The translations under genes and the position numbers were made by a program. A DNA stretch of 64,000 bases, taken from NCBI GenBank assembly GCA_037147055.1, contig JBAWVW010000001.1, forward strand, positions 62,001 to 126,000. Reading direction: 5' to 3'. This document shows, piece by piece, positions 41,198 through 49,866 of the stretch. Under the pieces are notes generated by a model. The model saw only the letters and a list, made by a program, of their open reading frames with translations, had not been told where the DNA came from and searched no databases. Source of the stretch: Casp-actino8 sp037147055 (GTDB lineage Bacteria; Actinomycetota; Acidimicrobiia; Acidimicrobiales; Ilumatobacteraceae). The number at the start of each line of letters is the position of its first letter. Within the stretch, counting starts at the first letter, position 1.

Positions 41198-42844
41198 TCA
41201 CTTTCCTCCACGTTTGGCTTCGGCGCGTCTTTCAGCGGCCAAACGTTCGAGTTCAGGTGCCTCTGTTGTGAGATGACTCATGGCTTCAGCAACCGCCTTG
41301 TGGCCGGCCTGCTCACCGATCAGTCGATGCATCTCAATAGCCACTCGACGATAGGCCGGATGCCCCTGTGGCGACGAACGTAGTTCGAGCATGTGCATAG
41401 CCTCACGAGCATTGAACTGCATCACGTAACGCACTCGGTAGGCCATGGAGACGGCGTACGAAGCCTGTTGTGGAAAATCTAGCTTGAGATCATCATATAA
41501 AGCGGCCGAGCGATTCATCACCTCGTCAAAGACGGGAGTCATCCCTGCTTCATCAATGAGATCAGGCCGCGTGTAGCCATGATTGGCTGAAAGTGGCTGC
41601 CATTCGATCGTCAGCAAACGATGTCGCTGCATATCCCGAAAGGCGCCATAATCAGACAGCACATCAAAGCGATAATCAATACGTTCAAAGGCGCGCCCAG
41701 GACGATGGCGACGATTTTCACGATCCCCAATGTAAGCCTTCAAGATTGACACTTTTTCGTCGTGGCCTAAGCGTTGCACGCGTTGCATAATTTGCGTCTC
41801 AGGCAAACTCGTGTGCGAATAGCAGATAGCCGCAATTAACTTATCTTCGCCTTCAGGATCAAAATCGGTGAGCACGACTGGGGCACTGTGATCCACCGGC
41901 GCCTCTTCAAAAAGTCCTCGAACGACCTCGTGAGTATTTTCCCTCGTGTCACTCAGATAATCGCTCCAACGACCACCGCGATCAGCCAAGTCGACTCGCC
42001 GCAAGAAACTCGGTATTACTTTACGCAGTTCTTCCAACATCAAATCGGCGTATTGTCGCGCTTCAGGCAAAGGATGGGCCCTCATACGAATCAACATTGA
42101 TTCATAGGCTTGTCCACTCCCGTAAATGCCCACGTTAGAAAGAGATGCGGCGGGCAAGACACCGCGTACTGCATCAAGCGCTTTGGCGCGTGTAGCCATC
42201 CGAAACACAAAATCGCTATCGGCGGGATCACGTTTGACAGTGGAGCGAATGTGCTCCGTCACTTTCTCCATCAGAACTGAATACGAGTCAAACATGCGAT
42301 CCAAATCGCCGACGTAGCGCGTCCCAAAACGCGAACTCAAGACTTCCGGATCGCGATAAAAGCGGTAGCGCCCGGCAAGTCGGGCGTCGTAAGCGATGTA
42401 ACGCGTACTCTGTTCCAAATAACTAGCAAGACGACCCCACTCGAGAATCTTCGTCAAAATGTTGCTGGACTGCTCGCATGCAAGATGTACTCCACCTAAT
42501 TGGGCAACAGAGTCATCGCCATACTCAAAGAAAACTTTTTCATAAAGTTCCTCTGCTCTTTCAAGGCCGATCGTGGCATCCACGCTCTGATCTCCAGCGA
42601 TGTCTAGGTCCCCCACGAACTCGTCTAAGAACAATCGTCGTAAACTCTTGTGGGTCCGGCTATAACGCGCAAACAAAGCACCTTTGACCACCTCAGGCAA
42701 GTTCACTAGGGCGAAAACTGGACCGTCCAGATTAGTGAAATAACGTCGGAGAATTTCCGACTCCTCGGCGGTGAACTCCTCTGGGGCATAGACCGTCACG
42801 GTCTGACACGCTAGTTGGTCGGGCGAGCGCGAACGCGGACGCAA
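41198..42844 (-). CDS. Double-length ThyX homologue (tandem FAD-dependent thymidylate synthase-like domains)
   Basis: Protein of 548 residues, about twice ThyX size, with two ThyX-like halves. The N-half has DDSVAQLGGVHLACEQSS (111-128), EWGRLASYLEQSTRYI (135-150) and DAVRGVLPAASLSN (224-237): the STRY and RxVLP parts of a ThyX site, but the RHR motif is replaced by WGR. The C-half has RDMQRHRLLTIEWQPLS (403-419), so RHR at 407-409 is present but the STRY partner is not. ThyX makes dTMP from dUMP with FAD and methylenetetrahydrofolate. Together the halves hold one set of motifs. The start is a TTG directly after GAGGAG, which is odd; a GTG at 42799 is the alternative. The M20 gene precedes it by seven bases. 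Confidence 0.8.
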   Translation of the reverse strand: MRPRSRSPDQLACQTVTVYAPEEFTAEESEILRRYFTNLDGPVFALVNLPEVVKGALFARYSRTHKSLRRLFLDEFVGDLDIAGDQSVDATIGLERAEELYEKVFFEYGDDSVAQLGGVHLACEQSSNILTKILEWGRLASYLEQSTRYIAYDARLAGRYRFYRDPEVLSSRFGTRYVGDLDRMFDSYSVLMEKVTEHIRSTVKRDPADSDFVFRMATRAKALDAVRGVLPAASLSNVGIYGSGQAYESMLIRMRAHPLPEARQYADLMLEELRKVIPSFLRRVDLADRGGRWSDYLSDTRENTHEVVRGLFEEAPVDHSAPVVLTDFDPEGEDKLIAAICYSHTSLPETQIMQRVQRLGHDEKVSILKAYIGDRENRRHRPGRAFERIDYRFDVLSDYGAFRDMQRHRLLTIEWQPLSANHGYTRPDLIDEAGMTPVFDEVMNRSAALYDDLKLDFPQQASYAVSMAYRVRYVMQFNAREAMHMLELRSSPQGHPAYRRVAIEMHRLIGEQAGHKAVAEAMSHLTTEAPELERLAAERRAEAKRGGK

Positions 42845-42851
42845 CTCCTCG

Positions 42852-44048
42852 TCAAGCTAAAACGTCAATGTCACTTGTCACCTTGGCGAACTCGCTACTC
42901 AACTGAGCACAGAGGTCCGGTTTGGTCCATAGATCAATCACAGTCATCGCCATCGCCTGGGCGCCTGTGATCACGGCCGCGTCACCCAATGCGCTGACTG
43001 CATAGTGCGCAAAATCCTCAGTATGAATCGCGACTCCATCAGGGGCCATCTTGATCATGGGATGGATGGAAGGCAACAAGTACGAGACATTTCCCATGTC
43101 AGTTGAGCCCACAACCGAATGACCGGTGACGCGTGGATCGGCGACGTGTCGCCCCAACTCAGCCATATTTTGCACATAGGCCCCGACGAGAACCATATTG
43201 TCTCGAACATCTGCGTACGTGTGATCATCCCATTGACTGTGCATTGTGCAACCACATGCCGAAGTTGCGCCCTCAAGACAGGCCATGACACGTTGTTTGA
43301 GCGGTTGCAGACTTGAAATCGTGTCCGAACGCACGTACCAAGTCGCCGCTGCCTGACGCGGCACGATATTGGGTTTTTCACCACCTTCAGTAAAGATGCC
43401 GTGAATCCTTTCCGAGGGACGAATATGTTGACGCAAAGCAGCCACATTCAGATACCCCAAGACCGCTGCATCAAGAGCATTGCGCCCTTCCCACGGGGCC
43501 GCAGCAGCATGGGCCGCCCTGCCCGCATAGGTCACGTCCACAGTATGAATTGCGATCGAATCCATACGAATGAGATCAGCGTCTGCTGGGTGGACCATCA
43601 TCGCCGCTACCCCAGTATTGAATGCGCCTTGTCGGGCCATGGCGATTTTTCCGCCGCCACCTTCTTCGGCCGGCGTACCCAAGATGCGTACTCGTCCCCC
43701 TACTTTCTGGGCCAAAGTGGCCACAGCCAAACCAGCCCCCAAACCAGCTGCCGCAATCACGTTGTGTCCGCATCCGTGACCAATGCCTGGCAATGCGTCG
43801 TATTCCAGAAGAACTAAGACCTCTGGTCCGCTGTCCCCTACAACCGCCTCAAACGCGGTAGCTACACCGTAGGCGTGACGCGTGACGTGCAGTCCGAACT
43901 CTTCTAAAACGGAGCACAGCAAATCGTGGGCATAGTGCTCTTCAAAGTTCAATTCAGGATGCGCATGAATCTTGTGGCTCACTTCAATAAGTTTTGGCGC
44001 AAGACGATCTATCTCCGCCAGAAGCGCAATCTTTTCAGCATTCATCAT
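42852..44048 (-). CDS. M20-family metallo-amidohydrolase
   Basis: Zinc-dependent peptidase/deacylase of 398 residues, resembling amidohydrolase AbgB and indole-acetyl-amino-acid hydrolase types. Visible are the metal histidine in YDALPGIGHGCGHNVI (about 85-100), the catalytic glutamate in TPAEEGGGGKIAMAR (about 129-143), and the dimerisation domain that starts at TVDVTYAGRAAHAAAAPWEGRNALDA (about 168-193) with the conserved His. The substrate is an N-acyl or aminobenzoyl-glutamate-type amide; a link to folate (next to a ThyX relative) is tempting but unproven. It has two in-frame start codons one codon apart. Confidence 0.9.
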   Translation of the reverse strand: MMNAEKIALLAEIDRLAPKLIEVSHKIHAHPELNFEEHYAHDLLCSVLEEFGLHVTRHAYGVATAFEAVVGDSGPEVLVLLEYDALPGIGHGCGHNVIAAAGLGAGLAVATLAQKVGGRVRILGTPAEEGGGGKIAMARQGAFNTGVAAMMVHPADADLIRMDSIAIHTVDVTYAGRAAHAAAAPWEGRNALDAAVLGYLNVAALRQHIRPSERIHGIFTEGGEKPNIVPRQAAATWYVRSDTISSLQPLKQRVMACLEGATSACGCTMHSQWDDHTYADVRDNMVLVGAYVQNMAELGRHVADPRVTGHSVVGSTDMGNVSYLLPSIHPMIKMAPDGVAIHTEDFAHYAVSALGDAAVITGAQAMAMTVIDLWTKPDLCAQLSSEFAKVTSDIDVLA

Positions 44049-44063
44049 GACAACTCTGCTCCC

Positions 44064-44684
44064 TCATATCCATAATGTAGCGAAATCTCTCAAAACCTGA
44101 ATCTGCACAGACTGAACCAGACCAACCCTCACCCCATCAAGCCACATCATTAAGGCTGTTCCATTCCACGCATATTCGGGAACACTTTTTACCGAGATGT
44201 CAGGATGTGGAACATGAGTTCCGATTTTTACTCGCGAACGTGCGATCATCCGCTGGCGTACTGACATCTGGCGATCGACTTCTATGATCTCCACTCGCCC
44301 ATCATTGGGGTGCCCACGAGGTGCAACATCCCATTCTCCCAAATACTGCGCGTTCATCGCGACAACAGCCTCTCCTCGCAACCATCCCCCTCGTACATCG
44401 CTGGAGCGTAAAACACAATGGGAACAGCAAACCTCCGTCTTCCACTCAGAAATCAACGAACTCCTGTAGCGGATACGCATCGCATCAATAGGTAGTTCTA
44501 ATCTGGGCGTTTCCAACGATGGTGTCACACCGCCGAGGGTAGCGAACATGTCTCCCCCGCTAACCGCAACCGAGTGCACCCCACTCTTGAGATAGTCAGC
44601 GATCGCGCGGTCCGATGTTGCGACAACTAAACCCTCAGGTGGAGTTCCTAAGCGGCCCCAATCGGCACCACGACGAATGGTCAC
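44064..44684 (-). CDS. Diacylglycerol kinase C-terminal-like domain protein, no kinase domain
   Basis: Protein of 206 residues. The segment VAMNAQYLGEWDVAPRGHPNDGRVEIIEVD (about 109-138) and the later RSRVKIGTHVPHPDIS look like the beta-sandwich C-terminal domain of DAGK/YegS lipid kinases; the closing WLDGVRVGLVQSVQIQV is also typical. The N-terminal ATP-binding half is missing; instead the first 90 residues carry MTIRRGADWG and VAVSGGDMFATLGG. Such stand-alone proteins are widespread in actinobacteria with unknown function. The start (GTG) overlaps the helicase stop by four bases, so the two are co-translated. Confidence 0.7.
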   Translation of the reverse strand: MTIRRGADWGRLGTPPEGLVVATSDRAIADYLKSGVHSVAVSGGDMFATLGGVTPSLETPRLELPIDAMRIRYRSSLISEWKTEVCCSHCVLRSSDVRGGWLRGEAVVAMNAQYLGEWDVAPRGHPNDGRVEIIEVDRQMSVRQRMIARSRVKIGTHVPHPDISVKSVPEYAWNGTALMMWLDGVRVGLVQSVQIQVLRDFATLWI

Positions 44685-47278
44685 GGAGCAACTCCTGGGA
44701 CCGAGCTTGACGCCGCAACAACACCACGCATCAAGAGTTTGGCTGCCGCTTCGGCACTACTTCGAGTTTGAGCCACAGGAGCCATCGTTGCTATCTGCCG
44801 TAAGAGATCAATGAGTTGTTTCATGGTCCGCACAAAATCACCACCTGATAATTCTTCTGCCTCTACCACCTCGGCGAAACCTTCACCGGCTGCCCAAGCG
44901 TGAGCAATGGCAATGTATGTCGGGTCAGGTGCTCGATGTTGATTGAGGGTCGCAGAAACCTCACTGTGCTGCAACTCACGACTAACGGACTCAATATGAC
45001 GCCATTTTTTACGGACTTCCGCTGAAGGAAACCACGGCGCAGGTGGAGGCTCACTAGATCGATGTTCATAGACGAACACTGAAGCCAGACCAGCCATGGC
45101 CGCCGGATCCAAGCCGTCCAACAGGCCGCGGTCCAAACATTCTGCCACGAGCAAGTCGCTCTCATGAAAGGTGCGCGCCAAGACCTCGCCCTTATCCGTA
45201 AGTGACCACCCAGAAATGTATTGCCAATCCTGAAGAATTTTCAGAACGCGATCAAATTTGCGAGCCACAGAGTTGCCCCTTGCTTTGACCTGCTCACGCA
45301 ACTCATCCACCTCACGAGCAAGGCGATCAGACTGCGCAGCGGCCTTCAGACGTGCTTTCAAATCGGGATCGTCCTCAACCGGATGTACCGCCTGATGCCC
45401 AGGAGAGGGCGCAGTCCATTGGGTCGCTTCCGAGCGCATCGACATCAGCCGCTCAATGACCAATTTCTGAAACGTCGGTGTTGTGGGGGCGTAAGGCTCA
45501 GGAATTTGTACGTGCCCAAGTACTACAACTGGTTCATGAAAATCGCGTGCTGAAAGATTCACCGTTGCCCGTTGCGTAGTCAACACGTTGAGTTTCACTC
45601 CACCGGATCGGTTGGCAGTCGCTAGCACGACACACCGCCCGTTGAGCTTACCTTTTTCAACATAAATCACTGCTCCTGGACGCAAGCGAGTGAGAGAGAA
45701 TTCAACTGCGCTTTCACTGCGCACTCCCAAGGTTCCATCAATGCGTGCCCGAAAGTCATGAATATCCCCGTACGGACTTTCCGCCGCCGAGCGCAGTTCA
45801 GTCAATTGCTCAAGTCGACGATCAAGACGAGCCTCAATCTTGACGACATCACGATCTGTTTGATATTGAGCGAACGAAAGATTCAGTAAGTGCCGCGCTT
45901 CTTCGCTGGAATATGAACGCACGAGGTTCACGGCCATGTTGTACGTCGGGCGAAATGAGGATGTCAGGCGGAAAGAGCGACTACTTGCCAAAATCGCTAC
46001 CTGTTCAAAGGTCACAAAAGGATTCCACAAAACGACAGCCTGCCCCTTCTCATCTAGGCCCCGACGACCAGCCCGACCCGTCAACTGAGTGAACTCACCC
46101 GCTGTTAAAAATTCATGATGTTCACCTGTAAATTTTGAGAGCTTCTCGATGACCACCGAGCGCGCTGGCATGTTTATCCCAACGGCCAAAGTCTCTGTAG
46201 CAAAAACTATTTTTACTAACCCCTCGACGAAACACGCTTCGACGGTTTCTTTAAATGGTGGCACTAACCCAGCATGGTGAGCGGCGATGCCGGCTTCAAG
46301 TTGAGCCACAAATTGCGGGTACCCCAACACATCTAAGTCGTCATCATCTAGATCCCCTAAACGAGATTGGATGATTTGAGCGATTCGTCGACGTTCGTCA
46401 GGCGAAGTTAAGCGAAGTCCTTGTTTAAAACACGATTGCGCCGCTTCATTGCATCCATTTCGACTGAAAATGAAAAAAATCGCTGGTAGCAAACCCTCCT
46501 CATTCAGTCGTTCAACGACATCAAGGCGCGAGGGCGTGTATAGAGTTCGTCGACTCCGTCCTTTGGTTGCAGCGCGCCCACCCATTTTCCGAGACTGCTC
46601 CTCAAGTCGCGCACCTTCAGGGTTTGGGCGACCTTCAATAAGTGTTGGGAAAAGATGCTCGCGCTCAAAAGTTCTGTCACCGACCATGAAAAGATTTTCT
46701 AACTCAACTGGCCGTTTTTCTTCCACTACAAATCGAGTCATTCCCCGAACTGTGCTGATCCAATCGGCTACCTCATGAGCATTACTGACTGTCGCCGACA
46801 GGCACACCAACTTCACTTGACGAGGTAGATGAATGATGACTTCTTCCCACACTGGACCACGAAATGAATCTTGAATGAAATGCACCTCATCAAGAACAAC
46901 GACTCCCAAATCATCAAGGGCCCGAGAACGCGCATAAATCATGTTGCGCAGAACTTCAGTTGTCATCACTACTATCGGAGCGTCACCATTGACGGCGTTG
47001 TCGCCCGTCAAGAGACCAACCTTGTCTCGTCCGTAGAGATCAACAAGATCATTGAACTTTTGATTAGAGAGAGCTTTAATTGGCGCCGTATAAAAAGCCC
47101 GCTTTCCATCAGCCAATGCGCAGGAAATGCCATATTCGGCAACGACGGTTTTGCCACTTCCAGTCGGAGCAGCAACTAAAACTGACTCGCCAACATCTAA
47201 AACATCCATGGCCTCAATCTGAAAACGATCAAGAGGAAATTTGTACTGGGCGATCAGCGCCGGCCGGTCAATCCGCAC
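44681..47278 (-). CDS. helY: Ski2-like DEAD/DEAH RNA helicase HelY
   Basis: Helicase of 865 residues related to Mtr4/Ski2. The N-terminus FPLDRFQIEAMDVLD leads to Walker A APTGSGKTVVAEYG (about 38-51), DEVHFIQD (DExH box, about 133), SATVSNAHEVADWI (motif III), FIFSRNGCN, FATETLAVGINMPARSV and QLTGRAGRRGLD (motif VI), then a long C-terminal helical domain. It may unwind structured RNA in decay or ribosome biogenesis; its precise role in actinobacteria is not settled. The order helY-tatC-tatB matches mycobacteria. The start is a GTG; the DAGK-like gene is coupled downstream. Confidence 0.95.
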   Translation of the reverse strand: MRIDRPALIAQYKFPLDRFQIEAMDVLDVGESVLVAAPTGSGKTVVAEYGISCALADGKRAFYTAPIKALSNQKFNDLVDLYGRDKVGLLTGDNAVNGDAPIVVMTTEVLRNMIYARSRALDDLGVVVLDEVHFIQDSFRGPVWEEVIIHLPRQVKLVCLSATVSNAHEVADWISTVRGMTRFVVEEKRPVELENLFMVGDRTFEREHLFPTLIEGRPNPEGARLEEQSRKMGGRAATKGRSRRTLYTPSRLDVVERLNEEGLLPAIFFIFSRNGCNEAAQSCFKQGLRLTSPDERRRIAQIIQSRLGDLDDDDLDVLGYPQFVAQLEAGIAAHHAGLVPPFKETVEACFVEGLVKIVFATETLAVGINMPARSVVIEKLSKFTGEHHEFLTAGEFTQLTGRAGRRGLDEKGQAVVLWNPFVTFEQVAILASSRSFRLTSSFRPTYNMAVNLVRSYSSEEARHLLNLSFAQYQTDRDVVKIEARLDRRLEQLTELRSAAESPYGDIHDFRARIDGTLGVRSESAVEFSLTRLRPGAVIYVEKGKLNGRCVVLATANRSGGVKLNVLTTQRATVNLSARDFHEPVVVLGHVQIPEPYAPTTPTFQKLVIERLMSMRSEATQWTAPSPGHQAVHPVEDDPDLKARLKAAAQSDRLAREVDELREQVKARGNSVARKFDRVLKILQDWQYISGWSLTDKGEVLARTFHESDLLVAECLDRGLLDGLDPAAMAGLASVFVYEHRSSEPPPAPWFPSAEVRKKWRHIESVSRELQHSEVSATLNQHRAPDPTYIAIAHAWAAGEGFAEVVEAEELSGGDFVRTMKQLIDLLRQIATMAPVAQTRSSAEAAAKLLMRGVVAASSSVPGVAP

Positions 47279-47316
47279 CTTCCTAGTCTGCCCTGTGGAA
47301 CTGTCAAACTAGTGAC

Positions 47317-48108
47317 TCAATCGTTATCCTTGCGATTTCGGGTCGCTAGATGACCAATCAAAATTGACAGGAAGTAGAAGAGGATCAACGGAATCGAAAG
47401 CAATATCAGCGTGATCGGGTCTCCTGATGGGGTGATCACTGCGGCAAGCACAACAATGACCACAATTGCCACTCTCCAGCCTTGAATTAACTGTCGAGGT
47501 TTCACAACACCAGCTAGCTGCAGAAAAACAAGCAAAACTGGAAACTCGAATCCGACTCCGAAAGCACCCACCATTAAGCCCACAAAACTCACATACTTGG
47601 AGATTTGAAAGGCTTGTCGAACATCGCTCCCAGACCAGGAGATCAACCACTCAAGACCTTTATCTAACGTGTAGTAGGCGAACAAACCGCCCAAGATAAA
47701 CAGGATCACCGACGAAAATACGAAAGGAATCGCATATTTTTTCTCTTTTGAATGTAGTGCGGGAACGATGAAACGCCAGATCTGCCAAAGCACGACAGGT
47801 AGGGCCAAAATCAGTCCTCCATACAAGGAAATTTTTAAACGAGTGTTGAATCCTTCAAGTGGACCAAGAGTAGAAAAATTACAATCCTGCACAAGGTCAG
47901 GGCGACGAGCGCAGACATTGGCGTACGGTTGGCGCAAGAACCGCAAGACGGGATCGTAGAACGCCAAGATGACCATCATCCCAAGAGACACGGCCAAAAC
48001 TGAACGAATAATACGCGATCGCAATTCTCCCAAATGTTGGGTCAACGTCATTGCCTCACCACCAGCGGGTTGAGTCTGCGCAGAGCGAAACTTAAACGGT
48101 AATTTCAT
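47317..48108 (-). CDS. tatC: Sec-independent translocase subunit TatC
   Basis: Core receptor of the twin-arginine export system, which moves folded proteins. The 263 residues have six membrane segments and the signature stretch MTLTQHLGELRSRIIRSVLAV (about 20-40), FNTRLKISLYGGLILALPVVLWQIWRFIVPALHSKEKK, which includes the ligands of the twin-arginine signal, and GVGFEFPVLLVFLQLAGVV. It overlaps tatB by four bases and the two form one operon. TatA is not in this window and must be elsewhere. Confidence 0.96.
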   Translation of the reverse strand: MKLPFKFRSAQTQPAGGEAMTLTQHLGELRSRIIRSVLAVSLGMMVILAFYDPVLRFLRQPYANVCARRPDLVQDCNFSTLGPLEGFNTRLKISLYGGLILALPVVLWQIWRFIVPALHSKEKKYAIPFVFSSVILFILGGLFAYYTLDKGLEWLISWSGSDVRQAFQISKYVSFVGLMVGAFGVGFEFPVLLVFLQLAGVVKPRQLIQGWRVAIVVIVVLAAVITPSGDPITLILLSIPLILFYFLSILIGHLATRNRKDND

Positions 48109-48407
48109 GCTTCAGTGTCTTTTTTTGGAGGCTCTGCTTCATTCGTATCGGCAACGACGGGGGAAATCGGATTTTCTTGCAAAGGCTTCATCACTGCATC
48201 TTTAGTGAGTTGAGCAGTCTCGCGCAGTTCACGTAAAGGCTCGTCAAAGGCGGTTTTGAATTCGCTCTGAAAACCGGTACTTATTTTGCGGATCTCTGCG
48301 TAGACGCGAGCGAAACGTCGAATCGCCTCAGGCAATTTCTCGGGTCCGAGTACAATTAAGGCCACGAGTAAAATAACCACAATCTCGCTTCCCGACATGT
48401 TGAACAC
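48105..48407 (-). CDS. tatB: Sec-independent translocase protein TatB
   Basis: Bitopic partner of TatC, 100 residues. The GTG start gives MFNMSGSEIVVILLVALIVLGPEKLPEAIRR: the short membrane helix with the LGPEKLP hinge matches TatB, and the first residues match the common MFDIG start. An ATG at 48398 would remove this start. TAGACT at -12 to -7 of the GTG suggests a leaderless transcript. An amphipathic helix (about 24-70) and a Pro/Glu-rich tail follow. It could serve as a TatA/TatB hybrid, but the LGPEKLP and lack of a TatA-type LFG hinge favour TatB. Confidence 0.88.
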   Translation of the reverse strand: MFNMSGSEIVVILLVALIVLGPEKLPEAIRRFARVYAEIRKISTGFQSEFKTAFDEPLRELRETAQLTKDAVMKPLQENPISPVVADTNEAEPPKKDTEA

Positions 48408-48413
48408 ACCCGA

Positions 48414-48423
48414 AGTCTAGATA
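48414..48423. promoter_or_regulatory. Overlapping divergent -10 boxes of tatB and the GDPD gene
   Basis: TAGACT (minus strand, 48414-48419) is at -12 to -7 from the tatB GTG, and TAGATA (plus strand, 48418-48423) is at -12 to -7 from the GDPD ATG at 48430. The two share TCTAGA, so the divergent leaderless promoters overlap and probably compete. Confidence 0.4.
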
Positions 48424-48429
48424 AAGATC

Positions 48430-49179
48430 ATGCAGGTCCTGTACCCAGCGTGGCAACATAGGATGGTGCAGCAACGGCTACCTTCTCTGCTTGATCCTCC
48501 TATTGGATTCGCCCACCGAGGGGCTCGAGCCCATGCTCCCGAGAACACCCTAGAAGCCTTCGCCTTAGCACTACGTCTTGGCGCAACGGGTTTAGAGAGC
48601 GACGTTTGGTTGACCGCTGACAAAGTTGCAGTCCTCGACCACGATGGCGTGATCAGACGGTGGGGTCGCAAGCAGCCCATCAGCGAGCTGAAATATCAAT
48701 CGCTACCCTCTCATATCCCCTCCCTAGCCTCGATGTTGAGTTCCTGTCCAGGAGAGTTCGCCCTTTCGCTGGATGTCAAAGACCCGTCGGCCTTCGCAGC
48801 CACTGTGACTGCAATTCGCGAGGTGAAACCTGAAATTGAGGAACATCTGTGGTTGTGCCATCCAAATTGGGAGCAGGTTGCTCAATGGCGAGTCTCTACT
48901 CACGCCAAGTTGGTCGATTCCACTCGGCTGTCACGTATCAAAGAAGGTCCTGAGCGCCGAGCCGCCCTACTCCACGAAAGCGGAATTGACGCCATCAATA
49001 TGCATCACACCGACTGGAATGGAGGACTCGTGACACTCTTCCATCGTTTTAAAAAGTACGCCCTCGGTTGGGATATGCAGCACGACTATGTACTCAACGA
49101 TGGATTACGAATGGGTCTAGATGGGGTCTTTAGCGACCACACTGACCGCATGATGGATGCCCTTAACCATCACGTTTAA
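48430..49179 (+). CDS. Glycerophosphodiester phosphodiesterase
   Basis: Hydrolyses glycerophosphodiesters to glycerol-3-phosphate and an alcohol. The 249 residues contain the family signature FAHRGARAHAPENTLEAF (about 26-43) with the catalytic histidine, and LESDVWLTADKVAVLDHDGVI (metal-binding Glu/Asp and second histidine, about 53-75). A signal peptide is not evident, so it may be cytoplasmic. Starts at 48430 and 48463 are possible; the -10 box favours 48430. It interrupts the minus-strand run between lepB and tatB and converges on lepB, 20 bases away. Confidence 0.87.
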   Translation: MQVLYPAWQHRMVQQRLPSLLDPPIGFAHRGARAHAPENTLEAFALALRLGATGLESDVWLTADKVAVLDHDGVIRRWGRKQPISELKYQSLPSHIPSLASMLSSCPGEFALSLDVKDPSAFAATVTAIREVKPEIEEHLWLCHPNWEQVAQWRVSTHAKLVDSTRLSRIKEGPERRAALLHESGIDAINMHHTDWNGGLVTLFHRFKKYALGWDMQHDYVLNDGLRMGLDGVFSDHTDRMMDALNHHV

Positions 49180-49198
49180 CTTGATCGCCAGAGAACCT

Positions 49199-49825
49199 CT
49201 ACAGCCAGGCCCACGCGCTGGCAGGCCACAACACAACAAAGGCCCTTCCCCGCACCTTGCTTTGCTTAATGGGGCCAAAGTCACGTGAATCAAAGCTTTG
49301 TGACCGATTATCACCCATCACGAAAATCTGATGATCAGGGACGACGAGGGGTGCAAGATCAATATGCGACCCACACCTCTGATCTAGTTCGGGATTATTC
49401 AACGCATCCGCGTTGAGATATGGCTCTTGCAATTCTCCGCCGTCGATAAATACGACGCAGGATTTAATCTCAATTGTCTCACCCGGCAAACCAATGACTC
49501 GTTTTATCAAATCGTCGTGAACGATGTCGTTAGTCACCCGATCAAAGACAATCACATCCCCACGATGAAAGTCATGAAGTCGATACGAAAGTTTATTCAC
49601 CAAAACCCGATCATTAGGCTCCAGCGTCGTCTGCATGCTTGGACCATCAATGTAATACTGCTGAAAAACGAACACCCGTATCAACATTGCAGCTGCGAGC
49701 GCTATGACAATGACGATAGCCCACTCCCAAACAGAGCGCATTTGTTCCCGACGTTTGTCATTTAAGTCGCTACGCAATGACTCGCCAGTTGGTTCATCAT
49801 CAACTGCTATCACGTCAATATCCAT
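49199..49825 (-). CDS. lepB: Signal peptidase I
   Basis: Membrane protease removing signal peptides of exported proteins. About 208 residues from the start used. One membrane segment (about 31-50, WEWAIVIVIALAAAMLIRVFVF) is followed by box B with the catalytic serine YYIDGPSMQTTLEPNDR (about 55-72), the catalytic lysine in HDDLIKRVIGLPGETIEI (about 102-119) and the GDNRSQSFDSRDFGPI signature (about 172-187). A GTG at 49870 overlaps the pafA stop by four bases; the ATG at 49825 has AGGAG but at only two bases. Either start is possible. It probably belongs to the pafA transcript. Confidence 0.93.
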   Translation of the reverse strand: MDIDVIAVDDEPTGESLRSDLNDKRREQMRSVWEWAIVIVIALAAAMLIRVFVFQQYYIDGPSMQTTLEPNDRVLVNKLSYRLHDFHRGDVIVFDRVTNDIVHDDLIKRVIGLPGETIEIKSCVVFIDGGELQEPYLNADALNNPELDQRCGSHIDLAPLVVPDHQIFVMGDNRSQSFDSRDFGPIKQSKVRGRAFVVLWPASAWAWL

Positions 49826-49866
49826 CACTCCTAACGGTACAGCACGGGAACACACATTGCCCCGCC

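Noticed and set aside
47280..47307. TTGACA with TAGGAA 16 bases on (minus strand) as a helY promoter
   Set aside because: It would start RNA a few bases inside the chosen helY start codon, and tatC is only 38 bases upstream, so co-transcription explains helY better.
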